From the NCBI RefSeq assembly GCF_001426995.1, contig NZ_LMFY01000001.1:2473470-2537469 (forward strand): a stretch of 64,000 bases of DNA. Reading direction: 5' to 3'. Each line of letters opens with the position of its first letter. The first letter of the stretch is position 1. Both the position numbers and the translations under genes were made by a program. The notes beneath the pieces were generated by a model. That model was not told the origin of the DNA, did not search any database, and saw only the letters and a list, made by a program, of their open reading frames with translations. Source of the DNA: Microbacterium sp. Root553. Its GTDB lineage: Bacteria; Actinomycetota; Actinomycetes; Actinomycetales; Microbacteriaceae. Below are positions 1-8,523 of the stretch, in pieces.

Positions 1-487
1 CGCGCGCCCAGTCGATCGCATCGAGAGTGGTCCGGGTGCGGCCGCCGTGCGTGGTGACCACGAAGCCGGAGGGAGTCGTGTCGGCGCGCTTGACATCGAG
101 AGAGAGCACGAGAACCTGAGCGCCGAAGCGGTCGGCGATCTCGCCGATCAGCTCGGGGCGCGCGATCGCCGCCGAGTTCACGCCCACCTTGTCGGCTCCG
201 ACGGCGAGCAGCCGTGACACGTCATCGACGCTGCGCACCCCGCCGCCGACCGTCAGCGGCACGAACACCTGCTCCGCCGTGCGCTGCACCACGTCGTACG
301 TGGTCGCACGGGCATCGACCGTGGCGGTGACATCGAGGAAGGTGATCTCGTCTGCGCCCTGCGCCGCATAGTGGCGGGCGAGCTCGACGGGATCTCCCAT
401 GTCGCGCAGGTTCTCGAAGTTCACACCCTTGACCACGCGGCCCTCGGCGACATCCAGACACGGGATGACGCGACTCGCGAGCGCCAT
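1..487 (-). CDS. hisF: Imidazole glycerol phosphate synthase subunit HisF, partial (C-terminus outside window)
   Basis: HisF is the cyclase of histidine synthesis; it uses ammonia from HisH to make imidazole glycerol phosphate and AICAR. The visible 162 residues start [13 protein letters not shown] and contain the first TIM-barrel motifs: D at IPCLDV, the VKGVNF strand, FLDVTA, the phosphate-binding VGGGVR, and GADKVGVNS. These are diagnostic of HisF rather than HisA. The ATG overlaps the hisG stop as TGATG, so the two are translationally coupled. The gene runs off the left edge after TLDAIDWAR, so its last third is missing only because of the window boundary. Confidence 0.95.
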   Translation of the reverse strand, partial: MALASRVIPCLDVAEGRVVKGVNFENLRDMGDPVELARHYAAQGADEITFLDVTATVDARATTYDVVQRTAEQVFVPLTVGGGVRSVDDVSRLLAVGADKVGVNSAAIARPELIGEIADRFGAQVLVLSLDVKRADTTPSGFVVTTHGGRTRTTLDAIDWAR

Positions 488-1329
488 CAGAGCCTCGCGT
501 TGTGGATCGCCGTGACCAGGATCGCTCGGGCGCCCAGGGCGTAGAGAGCGTCCATCACGGGATTGACCCGCGAACGCGCCACCATCACGCGCACGGCGAC
601 CCATTCCGGGTCGCGCAGCGGCGAGACCGTGGGCGACTCGATGCCCTCGGCGATCTCGACGGCGGCATCGAGCAGAGCGAGGGGCAGGTCGTAGTCGATC
701 ATCACGAACCGGCGGGCGACCATCACCCCGCGCAGGCGACGCAGCAGGGTCTCGGATCCGTCGGCATCGTGCGGACCGGCGATCAGCACGGCCTCCGACT
801 GCAGGATCACGGGGCCGAACACGTCGAGGCCGGCCTGCCGGAGCGTCGTCCCGGTCTCGACGACGTCCGCGACGGCGTCGGCGACGCCGAGGCGCACCGC
901 CGATTCGACGGCGCCGTCGAGGGGCACGAGATCGACGGCGATGCCCCGCTCGTCGAGGAACGCGTCGACCAGCCCGGGGTACGACGTGGCGATGCGCAGC
1001 CCGTCGAGTTCGGAGACATCGCTGTAGCGACCGGACGGCGCCGCGAAGCGGAAGGTGGAGCCGGCGAAGCCGAGCGCCTCGATCTCCCTGGCACCCGGCA
1101 TGCGGGCATCGAGAAGAAGGTCACGGCCGGTGATGCCGACATCGATCGCCCCCGACCCGACGTAGGTCGCGATGTCCTTGGGACGCAGGTAGAAGAACTC
1201 GACGTCGTTGTCGCCGTCGACGACGTGGAGGGTCTTGGGGTCACGGCGACCGGTGTAGCCGGCCTCCGCGAGCATGTCGGCGGCGGTCTCGGAGAGAGAG
1301 CCCTTGTTGGGAACAGCAATGCGTAGCAT
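487..1329 (-). CDS. hisG: ATP phosphoribosyltransferase, long form
   Basis: This enzyme performs the committed step of histidine synthesis, condensing ATP and PRPP in the cytoplasm. The 280-residue protein begins [14 protein letters not shown], the conserved first strand of HisG. It has the PRPP-binding region near [14 protein letters not shown] (about residues 150-165) and a C-terminal ACT-like domain. That length is the long form, which is normally inhibited by histidine through the C-terminal domain and needs no HisZ. It follows hisE by 38 bases and overlaps hisF, forming hisE-hisG-hisF downstream of rpe. Confidence 0.96.
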   Translation of the reverse strand: MLRIAVPNKGSLSETAADMLAEAGYTGRRDPKTLHVVDGDNDVEFFYLRPKDIATYVGSGAIDVGITGRDLLLDARMPGAREIEALGFAGSTFRFAAPSGRYSDVSELDGLRIATSYPGLVDAFLDERGIAVDLVPLDGAVESAVRLGVADAVADVVETGTTLRQAGLDVFGPVILQSEAVLIAGPHDADGSETLLRRLRGVMVARRFVMIDYDLPLALLDAAVEIAEGIESPTVSPLRDPEWVAVRVMVARSRVNPVMDALYALGARAILVTAIHNARL

Positions 1330-1367
1330 GAGATGCCTTCAGATCGAAGCGAATGGGGCGGAGCGCT

Positions 1368-1631
1368 TCACAGATGTCGGTAGACGTCCTGCAGGCTGAG
1401 CCCCTTCGCGATCATCATCACCTGCACGTGGTAGAGCAGCTGGGAGATCTCTTCGGCGGCGGCGTCGTCGGACTCGTACTCGGAGGCCATCCAGACCTCG
1501 GCGGCCTCCTCGACGATCTTCTTGCCGATCGTGTGCACGCCGCCGTCGAGCTCCGCGACCGTGCCCGATCCCTCGGGTCGGGTCTCCGCCTTGACGCTGA
1601 GCTCGGCGAACAGCTCGTCGAAAGTCTTCAC
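1368..1631 (-). CDS. hisE: Phosphoribosyl-ATP pyrophosphatase
   Basis: HisE hydrolyses phosphoribosyl-ATP to phosphoribosyl-AMP, the second step of histidine synthesis. The 87-residue protein is the stand-alone HisE typical of actinobacteria, not fused to HisI. The all-alpha MazG-like fold is seen as [13 protein letters not shown] and [12 protein letters not shown], with the metal-binding glutamates EExxE. Its ATG overlaps the rpe stop as ATGA, so it is co-translated with rpe. HisG and HisF follow directly. Confidence 0.95.
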   Translation of the reverse strand: MKTFDELFAELSVKAETRPEGSGTVAELDGGVHTIGKKIVEEAAEVWMASEYESDDAAAEEISQLLYHVQVMMIAKGLSLQDVYRHL

Positions 1632-2308
1632 GATTCCAGGCTAGCGGCTCTGGCGCGGTCCCTGAGCCGGGTGACGGCCGCCTCGACGTCATCCGCGCCG
1701 TAGACCGCGGACCCGGCGACGAAGGTGTCGGCACCGGCGGCAGCGGCCTCCTCGATCGTCGCGTCGGAGATCCCCCCGTCGACCTGCAGCCAGACGGTCG
1801 AGCCCCGTCGCTTCGCCTCCTCCGCGAGGGCGCGCAGCTTGGGCATGGTCTCGGACATGAATCCCTGGCCGCCGAAACCCGGCTCCACGGTCATCACGAG
1901 GATCTGGTCGAACTCCTCGAGGACGCTGTACAACCCCTCCGCGGGCGTGTCGGGCTTGATGGCGACGCCCGCGCGGGCTCCGATGTCGCGCAGCCTCCTG
2001 GCGAGCGAGATCGGGTCTGCGGCGGCCTCGAGATGGAAGGTCACACTCGCGGCCCCCAGCTCGGCGTAGGCGGGGGCCCAGCGCTCCGGATCGGTGATCA
2101 TGAGGTGCACGTCGAGCGGGATCGGGCTGGTCGCCTGGATCCGCTCCACCATCTGCGGGCCGAACGTGAGGTTGGGCACGAAGTGGTTGTCCATCACGTC
2201 GACGTGCGCGAAGTCCGCCGACGCGATCCTGGCGAGGTCACGCTGCATGTTGACGAAGTCGGCGGCCAGGATGCTGGGGTTGATGCGCGGGGCGCGGGGC
2301 AGGTCCAC
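1628..2308 (-). CDS. rpe: Ribulose-phosphate 3-epimerase
   Basis: Rpe interconverts ribulose-5-phosphate and xylulose-5-phosphate in the pentose phosphate pathway, which also feeds PRPP to the neighbouring histidine genes. The 226-residue TIM barrel shows [22 protein letters not shown] (metal-binding H and D), HLMI, the flexible-loop motif [10 protein letters not shown] and VDGGI. I chose a GTG start at 2308. It has a GAAGGAG ribosome-binding site that sits inside the end of rsmB, and it gives the family's usual N-terminus. The open frame runs further upstream, but that part has no family similarity and overlaps rsmB. Confidence 0.94.
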   Translation of the reverse strand: MDLPRAPRINPSILAADFVNMQRDLARIASADFAHVDVMDNHFVPNLTFGPQMVERIQATSPIPLDVHLMITDPERWAPAYAELGAASVTFHLEAAADPISLARRLRDIGARAGVAIKPDTPAEGLYSVLEEFDQILVMTVEPGFGGQGFMSETMPKLRALAEEAKRRGSTVWLQVDGGISDATIEEAAAAGADTFVAGSAVYGADDVEAAVTRLRDRARAASLES

Positions 2309-2312
2309 GTCT

Positions 2313-3914
2313 CTAGTCTCCTTCGTCGGCGGGCGGGGTGTCTCGGAGTGCGGCCGTGTCACGGCGCAGCAGCGCCAGGAACATCGCATCGGTGCCGTGA
2401 CGATGCGGCCAGAGCTGCACGCGGCCGGACCCGTCGTCGGCGAGGTCGATCGGCGCGTCCGCGACGTCGGCGACCACGGAGCGGGCGTCGAGTTCGGTGA
2501 CGTCGCTGCGCCCGCGAAGCACCTCCTGCACCACGCCGGTCGTCTCGGCGAGGTGGGGCGAGCACGTGACGTAGGCGACGATCCCCCCGGGGGCGACGGC
2601 GTCGAGGGCGGAGCGGAGCAGCTCGACCTGCAGCGGCACGAGGTCGGCGACATCGGCCGGCGACTTGCGCCAGCGGGCTTCGGGCCGGCGTCGGAGTGCG
2701 CCGAGCCCGGTGCACGGGGCATCCACGAGGATGCGATCGAAGGCGCCCGGGTGCGTGGTCCCGAACGTGCGGCCGTCCTCCTCGTGCACGGTCACCTCGC
2801 CGGGAACGGCGCGCAGAGCGTTGCGGACGAGACGCGCCCGCGTGGGCACGACCTCGTTGGCCTCGAGCCGCACGTCGTGCTGCCGAGCGATCGCGGCCAG
2901 CAGCGCGGTCTTGCCGCCGGGACCCGCGCAGAGGTCGAGCCACCGCTCGCCGGGGACGATCGGTGCGGCACCGGCCAGCGCCAGCGCGACGAGCTGGGAG
3001 CCCTCGTCCTGCACGCGCACGGTGCCCCCGGATGCGGCGATCACCCGGTGCGGGTCGCCACCTGCCGATGCATAGGCCGTCGGGGCGTACGGGCGACGGG
3101 GTTCGCCCGGCTCGGCGAGTCCGGGAAGCGCGACCAGCGTGACCTCCGGCGAGGCGTTGTCGGCGTCGAGGAGCTCGTCGAGCTCGTCGACCCGTCCCTC
3201 CGCGGCGAGAGCCCGACGGAGTGCTCGGATGACCCAGACCGGATGCGCGGTGCGGAGTGCGAGCCTCTCGTCGTCCGACCGGGCGGACGCCTCGATCCGC
3301 TGCTCCCACTCCCCCGGTGTCTCACGCGAGATGCGTCGGAGCACCGCATTGGCGAAGCTGGATGCGCCACGGCCCTGGTGCGCGGCGACCAGGTTCACGG
3401 ACTCGTTCACCGCGGCGTGCGACGCGACCCTGGTGGCGAGCAGCTGATGAGTCGCGAGTCGCAGCGCGTCGAGCACGGCAGGGTCGATCTCCTCCGCGGG
3501 ACGATCCGCGGCCGCCGAGATGATCGCGTCGTAGGTGCCGCGTCGACGCAGCGTGCCGTACGCGAGTTCCGTGGCCAGTGCGGCGTCCTGAGGCGTGAGA
3601 CCGGCGTCGGCGATCGTCGGCGGCAGAACCAGGTTGGCGTAGGCATCGGACTCGGACACGGCCCGCAGCACGTCGTAGGCGACGCGACGCGCGGGCTGGA
3701 ACGTCCGCTGCGGCGCTGCCGAGCTGCCCCGAGCCGAGCCACCCCGAGCCGAGCCGTTCCGTGTCGAGCCGTTCCGCGCCGAACCGCCGCGTGCGTCGTC
3801 GCCCCGACCGGACCCGGAGCGGCCGGATCCACCGCGGCCACCGCGGCCGCCGCGGGTGCCGTCGGCGTCGGACTTCGCATCGCGTCGCGAGCGGTCGTCC
3901 CGCTGGCCGCTCAT
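2313..3914 (-). CDS. rsmB: 16S rRNA (cytosine-C5) methyltransferase RsmB, with a basic low-complexity N-terminal tail
   Basis: RsmB methylates C967 of 16S rRNA using S-adenosylmethionine. After an N-terminal tail comes a NusB-like helical RNA-binding domain (ARRVAYDVLRAV through FANAVLRRI). Then follows the Rossmann methyltransferase with the SAM motif LDLCAGPGGKT, the catalytic motif DAPCTGLGALRRRPEARW and the second cysteine motif VTCSPH. The ATG at 3914 overlaps the fmt stop as ATGA and is preferred over an upstream in-frame start. The 533-residue protein is longer than usual because residues 1-75 or so are rich in R, G and S with near-repeats (GSARNGS, GSTRNGS, GSARGGS). Its substrate donor comes from metK in the same gene run. 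Confidence 0.93.
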   Translation of the reverse strand: MSGQRDDRSRRDAKSDADGTRGGRGGRGGSGRSGSGRGDDARGGSARNGSTRNGSARGGSARGSSAAPQRTFQPARRVAYDVLRAVSESDAYANLVLPPTIADAGLTPQDAALATELAYGTLRRRGTYDAIISAAADRPAEEIDPAVLDALRLATHQLLATRVASHAAVNESVNLVAAHQGRGASSFANAVLRRISRETPGEWEQRIEASARSDDERLALRTAHPVWVIRALRRALAAEGRVDELDELLDADNASPEVTLVALPGLAEPGEPRRPYAPTAYASAGGDPHRVIAASGGTVRVQDEGSQLVALALAGAAPIVPGERWLDLCAGPGGKTALLAAIARQHDVRLEANEVVPTRARLVRNALRAVPGEVTVHEEDGRTFGTTHPGAFDRILVDAPCTGLGALRRRPEARWRKSPADVADLVPLQVELLRSALDAVAPGGIVAYVTCSPHLAETTGVVQEVLRGRSDVTELDARSVVADVADAPIDLADDGSGRVQLWPHRHGTDAMFLALLRRDTAALRDTPPADEGD

Positions 3915-4831
3915 GCGCCCACCCGCAGATCCTCGGTGCCGCGCTGTCCGCGCCACCAGTCGACAGCGTTCATGGCTCCCTTGCCCGCAGGCTGCACCCG
4001 CGTCACCGCGAGCGGCTCCGAGGCGGTGCCGATCAGCAGCGCGGACTTCGTCGCGGCGATCTGTCCGGGCTCGAGCGCATCCGCGCCCACGGAGGGAGCG
4101 GCCTCGAGGATCTTCAGCCGCAGGCCGTCGACCGTGGTGTGCGCGCCCGGTTCGGGGGTCACGCCGCGGAAGCGGGCGAACACCCGCGACAGCGGCTGGG
4201 CCCAGTCGATCAGACCGTCGTCGAGAGTGAGCTTCGGGGCGAGAGTCGGCTCCCCCTGTTGAGGAACGGCGACGGCCGAGCCGTCGGCGATCGCCGCGAC
4301 CACCTCGGCGGTGAGCGCCGCGCCGTCGATCGACAGCGCCTCGAGGGCGGCGTCCGCGGTCGCCTCCTCATCGACGTCGACGACGCGTGCGGCGAAGACG
4401 TCGCCGGCGTCGAGTGCAGGAACGAGCTGGAACACGCTGGCGCCGAGCTCAGGATCCCCCGCGATCAGCGCACGCTGCACCGGTGCGGCGCCCCGCCAGC
4501 TCGGCAGCAGCGAGAAGTGCAGGTTGATCCAGCCCTTCGCCGGCGTCGACAGCAGTGGCTCGCGCACGAGCCCGCCGTAGGCGACGATGACCCCGAGTTC
4601 GGCGTCGAGCTCGGCGATCGCCGCCGTGACGGCGTCGTCGAGCCTGGCAGCCGCGATCACCGGAAGACCGAGCTCGGCCGCGGCCTGCGCGACGGGCGAC
4701 GGAGTGAGCACGCGCCTGCGCCCCAACGGCGCGTCGGGCCGCGTCACGACAGCCGCGATGTCGTGCTCGCCGGCGAGGCGGCGGAGGGTGGGGACGGCGG
4801 CCGACGGTGTGCCGGCGAAGACGAGTCGCAT
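3911..4831 (-). CDS. fmt: Methionyl-tRNA formyltransferase
   Basis: Fmt formylates initiator Met-tRNA with 10-formyl-THF. The 306-residue protein has the usual length. It starts MRLVFAGTPSAAVPTL, and the catalytic segment INLHFSLLPSWRGAAPVQ carries the conserved N, H and SLLP. The hydrolase/formyltransferase signature around GASVFQLVPALDAGDVF supplies the catalytic D. The C-terminal OB-like tRNA-binding domain follows from about residue 205. It lies 57 bases after priA and overlaps rsmB by 4 bases. Confidence 0.96.
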   Translation of the reverse strand: MRLVFAGTPSAAVPTLRRLAGEHDIAAVVTRPDAPLGRRRVLTPSPVAQAAAELGLPVIAAARLDDAVTAAIAELDAELGVIVAYGGLVREPLLSTPAKGWINLHFSLLPSWRGAAPVQRALIAGDPELGASVFQLVPALDAGDVFAARVVDVDEEATADAALEALSIDGAALTAEVVAAIADGSAVAVPQQGEPTLAPKLTLDDGLIDWAQPLSRVFARFRGVTPEPGAHTTVDGLRLKILEAAPSVGADALEPGQIAATKSALLIGTASEPLAVTRVQPAGKGAMNAVDWWRGQRGTEDLRVGA

Positions 4832-4888
4832 GAAGGTGCTCCGGAGGGATCCAGGTGGAGATCGGGTGAGTTCGAGGCGGTGTCGCGT

Positions 4889-6844
4889 TCAGAGCTCTGG
4901 GTCGAGGATATCGAGGCGAACCGAGAGCGCGCTCCGAGTGGACTTGCCCTTGCCCCGGCGCGCACTGACAGCTTCGGCGACCACGGCTGCGCGGAGGGTC
5001 GAGGCCACCCGCTGTCCTGCGCCGTAGTCGAAGCGGACCAGGGCGCGCACCCGCGGCGGGTAGTCGTCGGATTCGATCGGCACCGGTCCGAGCACCGCAT
5101 CGGGCGGCAGAGCGAGATCGTGCAGAGACGCCAGGCCCCGGGCCACCGCGGCGACCGTCCCTTCGACCAGTGCCACCCGCGCGGCGGGGGGCATGTGCAG
5201 CGGTGCGCGCTCGGCGAGCTCGGCGCGGGCGAAGCCCGAGTGGTTCCAGGTCGCGAGCGCTCGGGCGATGCCGCCGTCGACGCCCACCAGGTGGATCGGA
5301 GCGCCGGGAGCCGCGAGGGCGGCCGCGTTCGACCACCACCGCAGACACGCCTCACCGATGCGCAGGTCCGGGGCCTGCAGCATCCGCGGCCCGTCGAGCA
5401 GCACCACGGCCCGGTATCCGCCCTCGGCCAGCGGTTCGGCTCCCCTCGTCGCGACCACGAGCGACGGCTTGTCGGCGACCTGTTCGACGGGGTGCGCGCT
5501 GTCGGCCACGATCACCCGGATGCCGGGGAACGCCTTGCCCAGTTCGTCGGCGGTGCGCTCACTGCCGGAGGATGCCAGACGCAGCTTCGTCGAGGAGCAG
5601 GCCGGGCACGCCCACGCACGAGCACCGCGACCGCACCACGCGCAGACGGGCACGGCCCCGCGGTGCGTGGCTCCCAGCGGTCCGCCGCAGTGCGCGCATC
5701 GGGCCGGTGCACGGCAGTCGGCGCACACCAGCGACGGCGAGAACCCCGGGCGCGACACCTGCACGAGCACGGGCCCGTCGGCTGCGGCGTTGCGCGCGGA
5801 GAGGAACGCCGACGATGGCATCCGCTGCGCTGTCGGTGCGTCCATCTCCTGCGGCGTGCTGAGCACCACGCGCGGGAGCACCCGCCGTGTCGCCCGGACA
5901 TCGTGCAGGTACCCGTGTGCGACGAGCCTCTCCACATCGGTCGTGCGGGTGTGACCGGCGTACAACAGCGCGGAATCCTCCTGCTCCTGGCGCAGGAGCG
6001 CGGCATCGCGGGCGTTGATGTACGGGGCGAGCGGTTCGCCGAGCAGCGGATCGCCGTCGTCCCAGACCGCGACGAGACCTGCTTGCACCGGGGCGTACAC
6101 GGCCGAGCGATTGCCCACCACGATGCACGGGGCGTCCTCGAGCGTGCGCAGGAAGGACCGGTAGCGGTCGGGGTTCGTCAATCGCGAATCGTGCCGCACC
6201 ACCGCCTCTGCGGGAGCGAGCACCTCGAGCGCCGCGAGCAGGCGGTCGAGGTCGCGGTGGTCCGGCACCACCAGCACACTCGATCGGCCCGCCGCGAGAG
6301 TGTGCACCGCCGCCGCCGCGAGCAGCGCGGCCCAGCCCTGCACCCCCTCACGGGAGACGGGCACCGCTTCGACCGCCGCCCGCGTGCCGTCGTCGAGGAC
6401 CGCGGCCAGTCCGTCGTACTCGTCGACGACCCGGGCGGCCGCGGCCCGCTGCTCGTCTGCGGGGACCGGGGCCGGAGCGTCCGCCGTCCAGGCCTTCTCG
6501 ACGCGCACCTGGCGCTTGGGGATCACGAGTCGCAGCACGTCGGAGGCGGAACCCGCCGCGCGGTCCGCCGCGCGCCGCGCGAGCCGGTAGAGGCGCGCGG
6601 GCAGCACCGACACCGTCGACACGACGCTGTCGACCTCCGACAGAGGACGGTCGGCGTCGTCTTCGGTGTCGAGTTCGACGATGTACCCGTCGACGACACG
6701 ACCCGCGGTGCGCAGCGGCACACGCACCCGTACGCCGAGCGGAACCTCACCCAGGGCGGCGGGCAGAGCGTAGTCGAACAGTCGATCGAGCTGCGGGAGC
6801 GGGGAGTCCAGGAGCACGCGCGCGATGCGCCGGCTCTCGGTCAT
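4889..6844 (-). CDS. priA: Primosomal protein N' (PriA) lacking helicase motifs
   Basis: PriA normally restarts stalled replication forks. The 651-residue protein keeps the N-terminal DNA-binding domain (RIARVLLDSPLPQLDRLFDYALP) and the zinc region at about residues 370-420, with eight cysteines in four CxxC pairs. The ATPase motifs are lost. Where GxTGSGKT should be the sequence reads HTLAAGRSSVLVV, and the DEEH box is replaced by VWDDGDPL. Helicase-dead PriA of this kind is characteristic of actinobacteria, so it probably acts as a fork-binding scaffold. The start at 6844 gives MTESRRIARV; the longer open frame upstream is the shadow of metK. Confidence 0.9.
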   Translation of the reverse strand: MTESRRIARVLLDSPLPQLDRLFDYALPAALGEVPLGVRVRVPLRTAGRVVDGYIVELDTEDDADRPLSEVDSVVSTVSVLPARLYRLARRAADRAAGSASDVLRLVIPKRQVRVEKAWTADAPAPVPADEQRAAAARVVDEYDGLAAVLDDGTRAAVEAVPVSREGVQGWAALLAAAAVHTLAAGRSSVLVVPDHRDLDRLLAALEVLAPAEAVVRHDSRLTNPDRYRSFLRTLEDAPCIVVGNRSAVYAPVQAGLVAVWDDGDPLLGEPLAPYINARDAALLRQEQEDSALLYAGHTRTTDVERLVAHGYLHDVRATRRVLPRVVLSTPQEMDAPTAQRMPSSAFLSARNAAADGPVLVQVSRPGFSPSLVCADCRAPARCAHCGGPLGATHRGAVPVCAWCGRGARAWACPACSSTKLRLASSGSERTADELGKAFPGIRVIVADSAHPVEQVADKPSLVVATRGAEPLAEGGYRAVVLLDGPRMLQAPDLRIGEACLRWWSNAAALAAPGAPIHLVGVDGGIARALATWNHSGFARAELAERAPLHMPPAARVALVEGTVAAVARGLASLHDLALPPDAVLGPVPIESDDYPPRVRALVRFDYGAGQRVASTLRAAVVAEAVSARRGKGKSTRSALSVRLDILDPEL

Positions 6845-6872
6845 GAGCGCGGGGGTGCCATCGGGCCGTCCC

Positions 6873-8066
6873 TCAGAGGCCCGCGGCGCGACGAAGCTCC
6901 TCGGCGCGGTCGGTGCGCTCCCATGTGAAGTCGGGGAGGTCGCGACCGAAGTGACCGTACGCCGCCGTCTGCGCGTAGATCGGGCGCAGCAGGTCGAGCT
7001 GATCGATGATCGCCTGGGGTCGGAGGTCGAACACCTCGTCGATCGCACGGGTGATGACCTCGTCCGACACCTTTCCGGTGCCGAAGGTCTCGACGTACAG
7101 GCCCACGGGTCGGGCGACGCCGATGGCATAGGCCACCTGCACCTCGAGCCGGTCCGCGAGTCCCGCGGCGACCGCGTTCTTGGCGACCCACCGCGTCGCG
7201 TAGGCGCCGGAACGGTCGACCTTCGACGGATCCTTGCCGCTGAACGCCCCACCGCCGTGACGGGCGGCGCCGCCGTAGGTGTCGATGATGATCTTGCGTC
7301 CGGTGAGACCGGCGTCGCCCTTCGGGCCGCCGGTCACGAACGGGCCGGCGGGGTTGATGTAGTAGGTGACGTCGTCGAGGTCGAGCCCCGTCGTCGCGAG
7401 GATCGGGTCGATGACGTGCTCACGGACCTGGGCCTTGATCTCGTCCTGCGAGATGTCGGGGTGATGCTGCGTCGAGAGCACCACCGCGTCGACGGTCTTC
7501 GGGGTGAAGCCCTCGTATCCGAGGGTGACCTGCGTCTTGCCGTCGGGGCGCAGGAATCCGAGCGCACCCGAGCGACGCACCTCGGCGAGCCGCTCGGCGA
7601 TGCGGTGCGCGGTCCAGGCGGCCATCGGCATCAGCTGAGGCGTCTCGTTGGTGGCGAACCCGAACATGATGCCCTGATCGCCGGCGCCCAGTCCGTCGAG
7701 CGGATCGACGGACGAGCCGTCGCGGTGCTCCTGCGCGCTGTCGACCCCATGGGCGATGTCGGTGGACTGCTCGCCCACCGAGATGCTCACCCCGCACGAA
7801 TCCCCGTCGAATCCGGTGTCGCTCGAGGTGTAGCCGATGCGGTTGACGACCTGACGGACGATCGTCGGGATGTCGACGTAGGCCTCAGTCCGGATCTCGC
7901 CGGCGACGTGCACGAGCCCCGTGGTGACGAGGGTCTCGACGGCGACGCGGGAACCGGGATCCTTCGCGAGGAGGCCGTCGAGGATGCTGTCCGAGATCTG
8001 GTCGCAGATCTTGTCGGGGTGCCCCTCGGTGACGGACTCGGACGTGAACAGACGCAGCGCGCTCAT
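6873..8066 (-). CDS. metK: S-adenosylmethionine synthetase
   Basis: MetK makes S-adenosylmethionine from methionine and ATP. The 397-residue protein matches family size. It shows the N-terminal [20 protein letters not shown], the hexapeptide-type motif [10 protein letters not shown], and the phosphate-binding [16 protein letters not shown]. The ATG at 8066 gives [12 protein letters not shown]; the upstream in-frame codons lack family similarity. It appears to be the first gene of the unit running through priA, fmt, rsmB, rpe and hisEGF. The hairpin after rpoZ lies just upstream. Confidence 0.97.
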   Translation of the reverse strand: MSALRLFTSESVTEGHPDKICDQISDSILDGLLAKDPGSRVAVETLVTTGLVHVAGEIRTEAYVDIPTIVRQVVNRIGYTSSDTGFDGDSCGVSISVGEQSTDIAHGVDSAQEHRDGSSVDPLDGLGAGDQGIMFGFATNETPQLMPMAAWTAHRIAERLAEVRRSGALGFLRPDGKTQVTLGYEGFTPKTVDAVVLSTQHHPDISQDEIKAQVREHVIDPILATTGLDLDDVTYYINPAGPFVTGGPKGDAGLTGRKIIIDTYGGAARHGGGAFSGKDPSKVDRSGAYATRWVAKNAVAAGLADRLEVQVAYAIGVARPVGLYVETFGTGKVSDEVITRAIDEVFDLRPQAIIDQLDLLRPIYAQTAAYGHFGRDLPDFTWERTDRAEELRRAAGL

Positions 8067-8115
8067 CGGGGCTCCAGAACGGATCGGGCAGACGGGAGGG
8101 GGTGATCCCATGATG

Positions 8116-8149
8116 GACCGCACCGCCGACATCGGTCGGCGGTGCGGTC
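8116..8149 (-). terminator. Strong hairpin terminator after rpoZ
   Basis: A perfect 15-base-pair inverted repeat (8116-8130 with 8135-8149) closes a 4-base loop. It lies 9 bases after the rpoZ stop and before metK. No clear U-run follows on the minus strand, which is common for actinobacterial terminators. It separates the pyrimidine/gmk/rpoZ unit from the metK unit. Confidence 0.75.
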
Positions 8150-8157
8150 ATCGGACG

Positions 8158-8415
8158 TCACTCGGCGTGACGGAGGCGCAGCTTGTCTTCGTTGATCTCG
8201 TGCAGGGCGATCGTGAGCGGCTTGTCCTCGACCGACGAGTCGACCAGCGGGCCGACGTTGTCGAACAGGTTGCCCTCGTGGAGGTCGGAGTAGTAGTCGT
8301 TGATCTGGCGCGCGCGCTTGGCGGCGTAGATCACGAGCTCGTACTTCGAGTCGACGCGGTCGAGCAGGTTGTCGATGGGGGGATCGATGATGCCGTTGGT
8401 GTGGTGTCCGGCCAT
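8158..8415 (-). CDS. rpoZ: DNA-directed RNA polymerase omega subunit
   Basis: Omega helps assemble and stabilise RNA polymerase. The 85-residue protein has the family pattern [19 protein letters not shown], then [13 protein letters not shown], and ends with [13 protein letters not shown]. It is the expected size for actinobacteria. It follows gmk with 108 bases between, the common gmk-rpoZ order. A GGAGG-type ribosome-binding site (RC of cctcc at about 8425) precedes the ATG. Confidence 0.96.
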   Translation of the reverse strand: MAGHHTNGIIDPPIDNLLDRVDSKYELVIYAAKRARQINDYYSDLHEGNLFDNVGPLVDSSVEDKPLTIALHEINEDKLRLRHAE

Positions 8416-8474
8416 GGTGGGACCTCCTGATCAGGCGACGGGATCGTCGCGAAGACGGTGCAGCGGGCGCGCGA

Positions 8475-8494
8475 CCCTTCGACGGGCTCAGGGA
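8475..8494. repeat. Copy of a common interspersed intergenic repeat
   Basis: The sequence CCCTTCGACGGGCTCAGGGA lies in the rpoZ-gmk gap. I recognise this type (CCCTTCGACnnGCTCAGGGA) as a short repeat scattered through Microbacterium-like genomes. That is memory, not a search. It has CCCT/AGGG complementary ends and sits in the transcript between gmk and rpoZ. Confidence 0.5.
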
Positions 8495-8523
8495 CCGGAT
8501 GTGGAAAGATCCCCGAAATCGTG

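Noticed and set aside
1655-1675. CGGTCCCTGAGCCGGG near the end of rpe as another interspersed repeat
   Set aside because: Only half of the repeat pattern matches, and the sequence codes for the rpe C-terminus.
3761-6928. Plus-strand open frame of 1055 codons opposite fmt and priA
   Set aside because: Low-complexity R/G/H-rich translation with no family motifs. It is a high-GC antisense shadow of clearly recognised genes.
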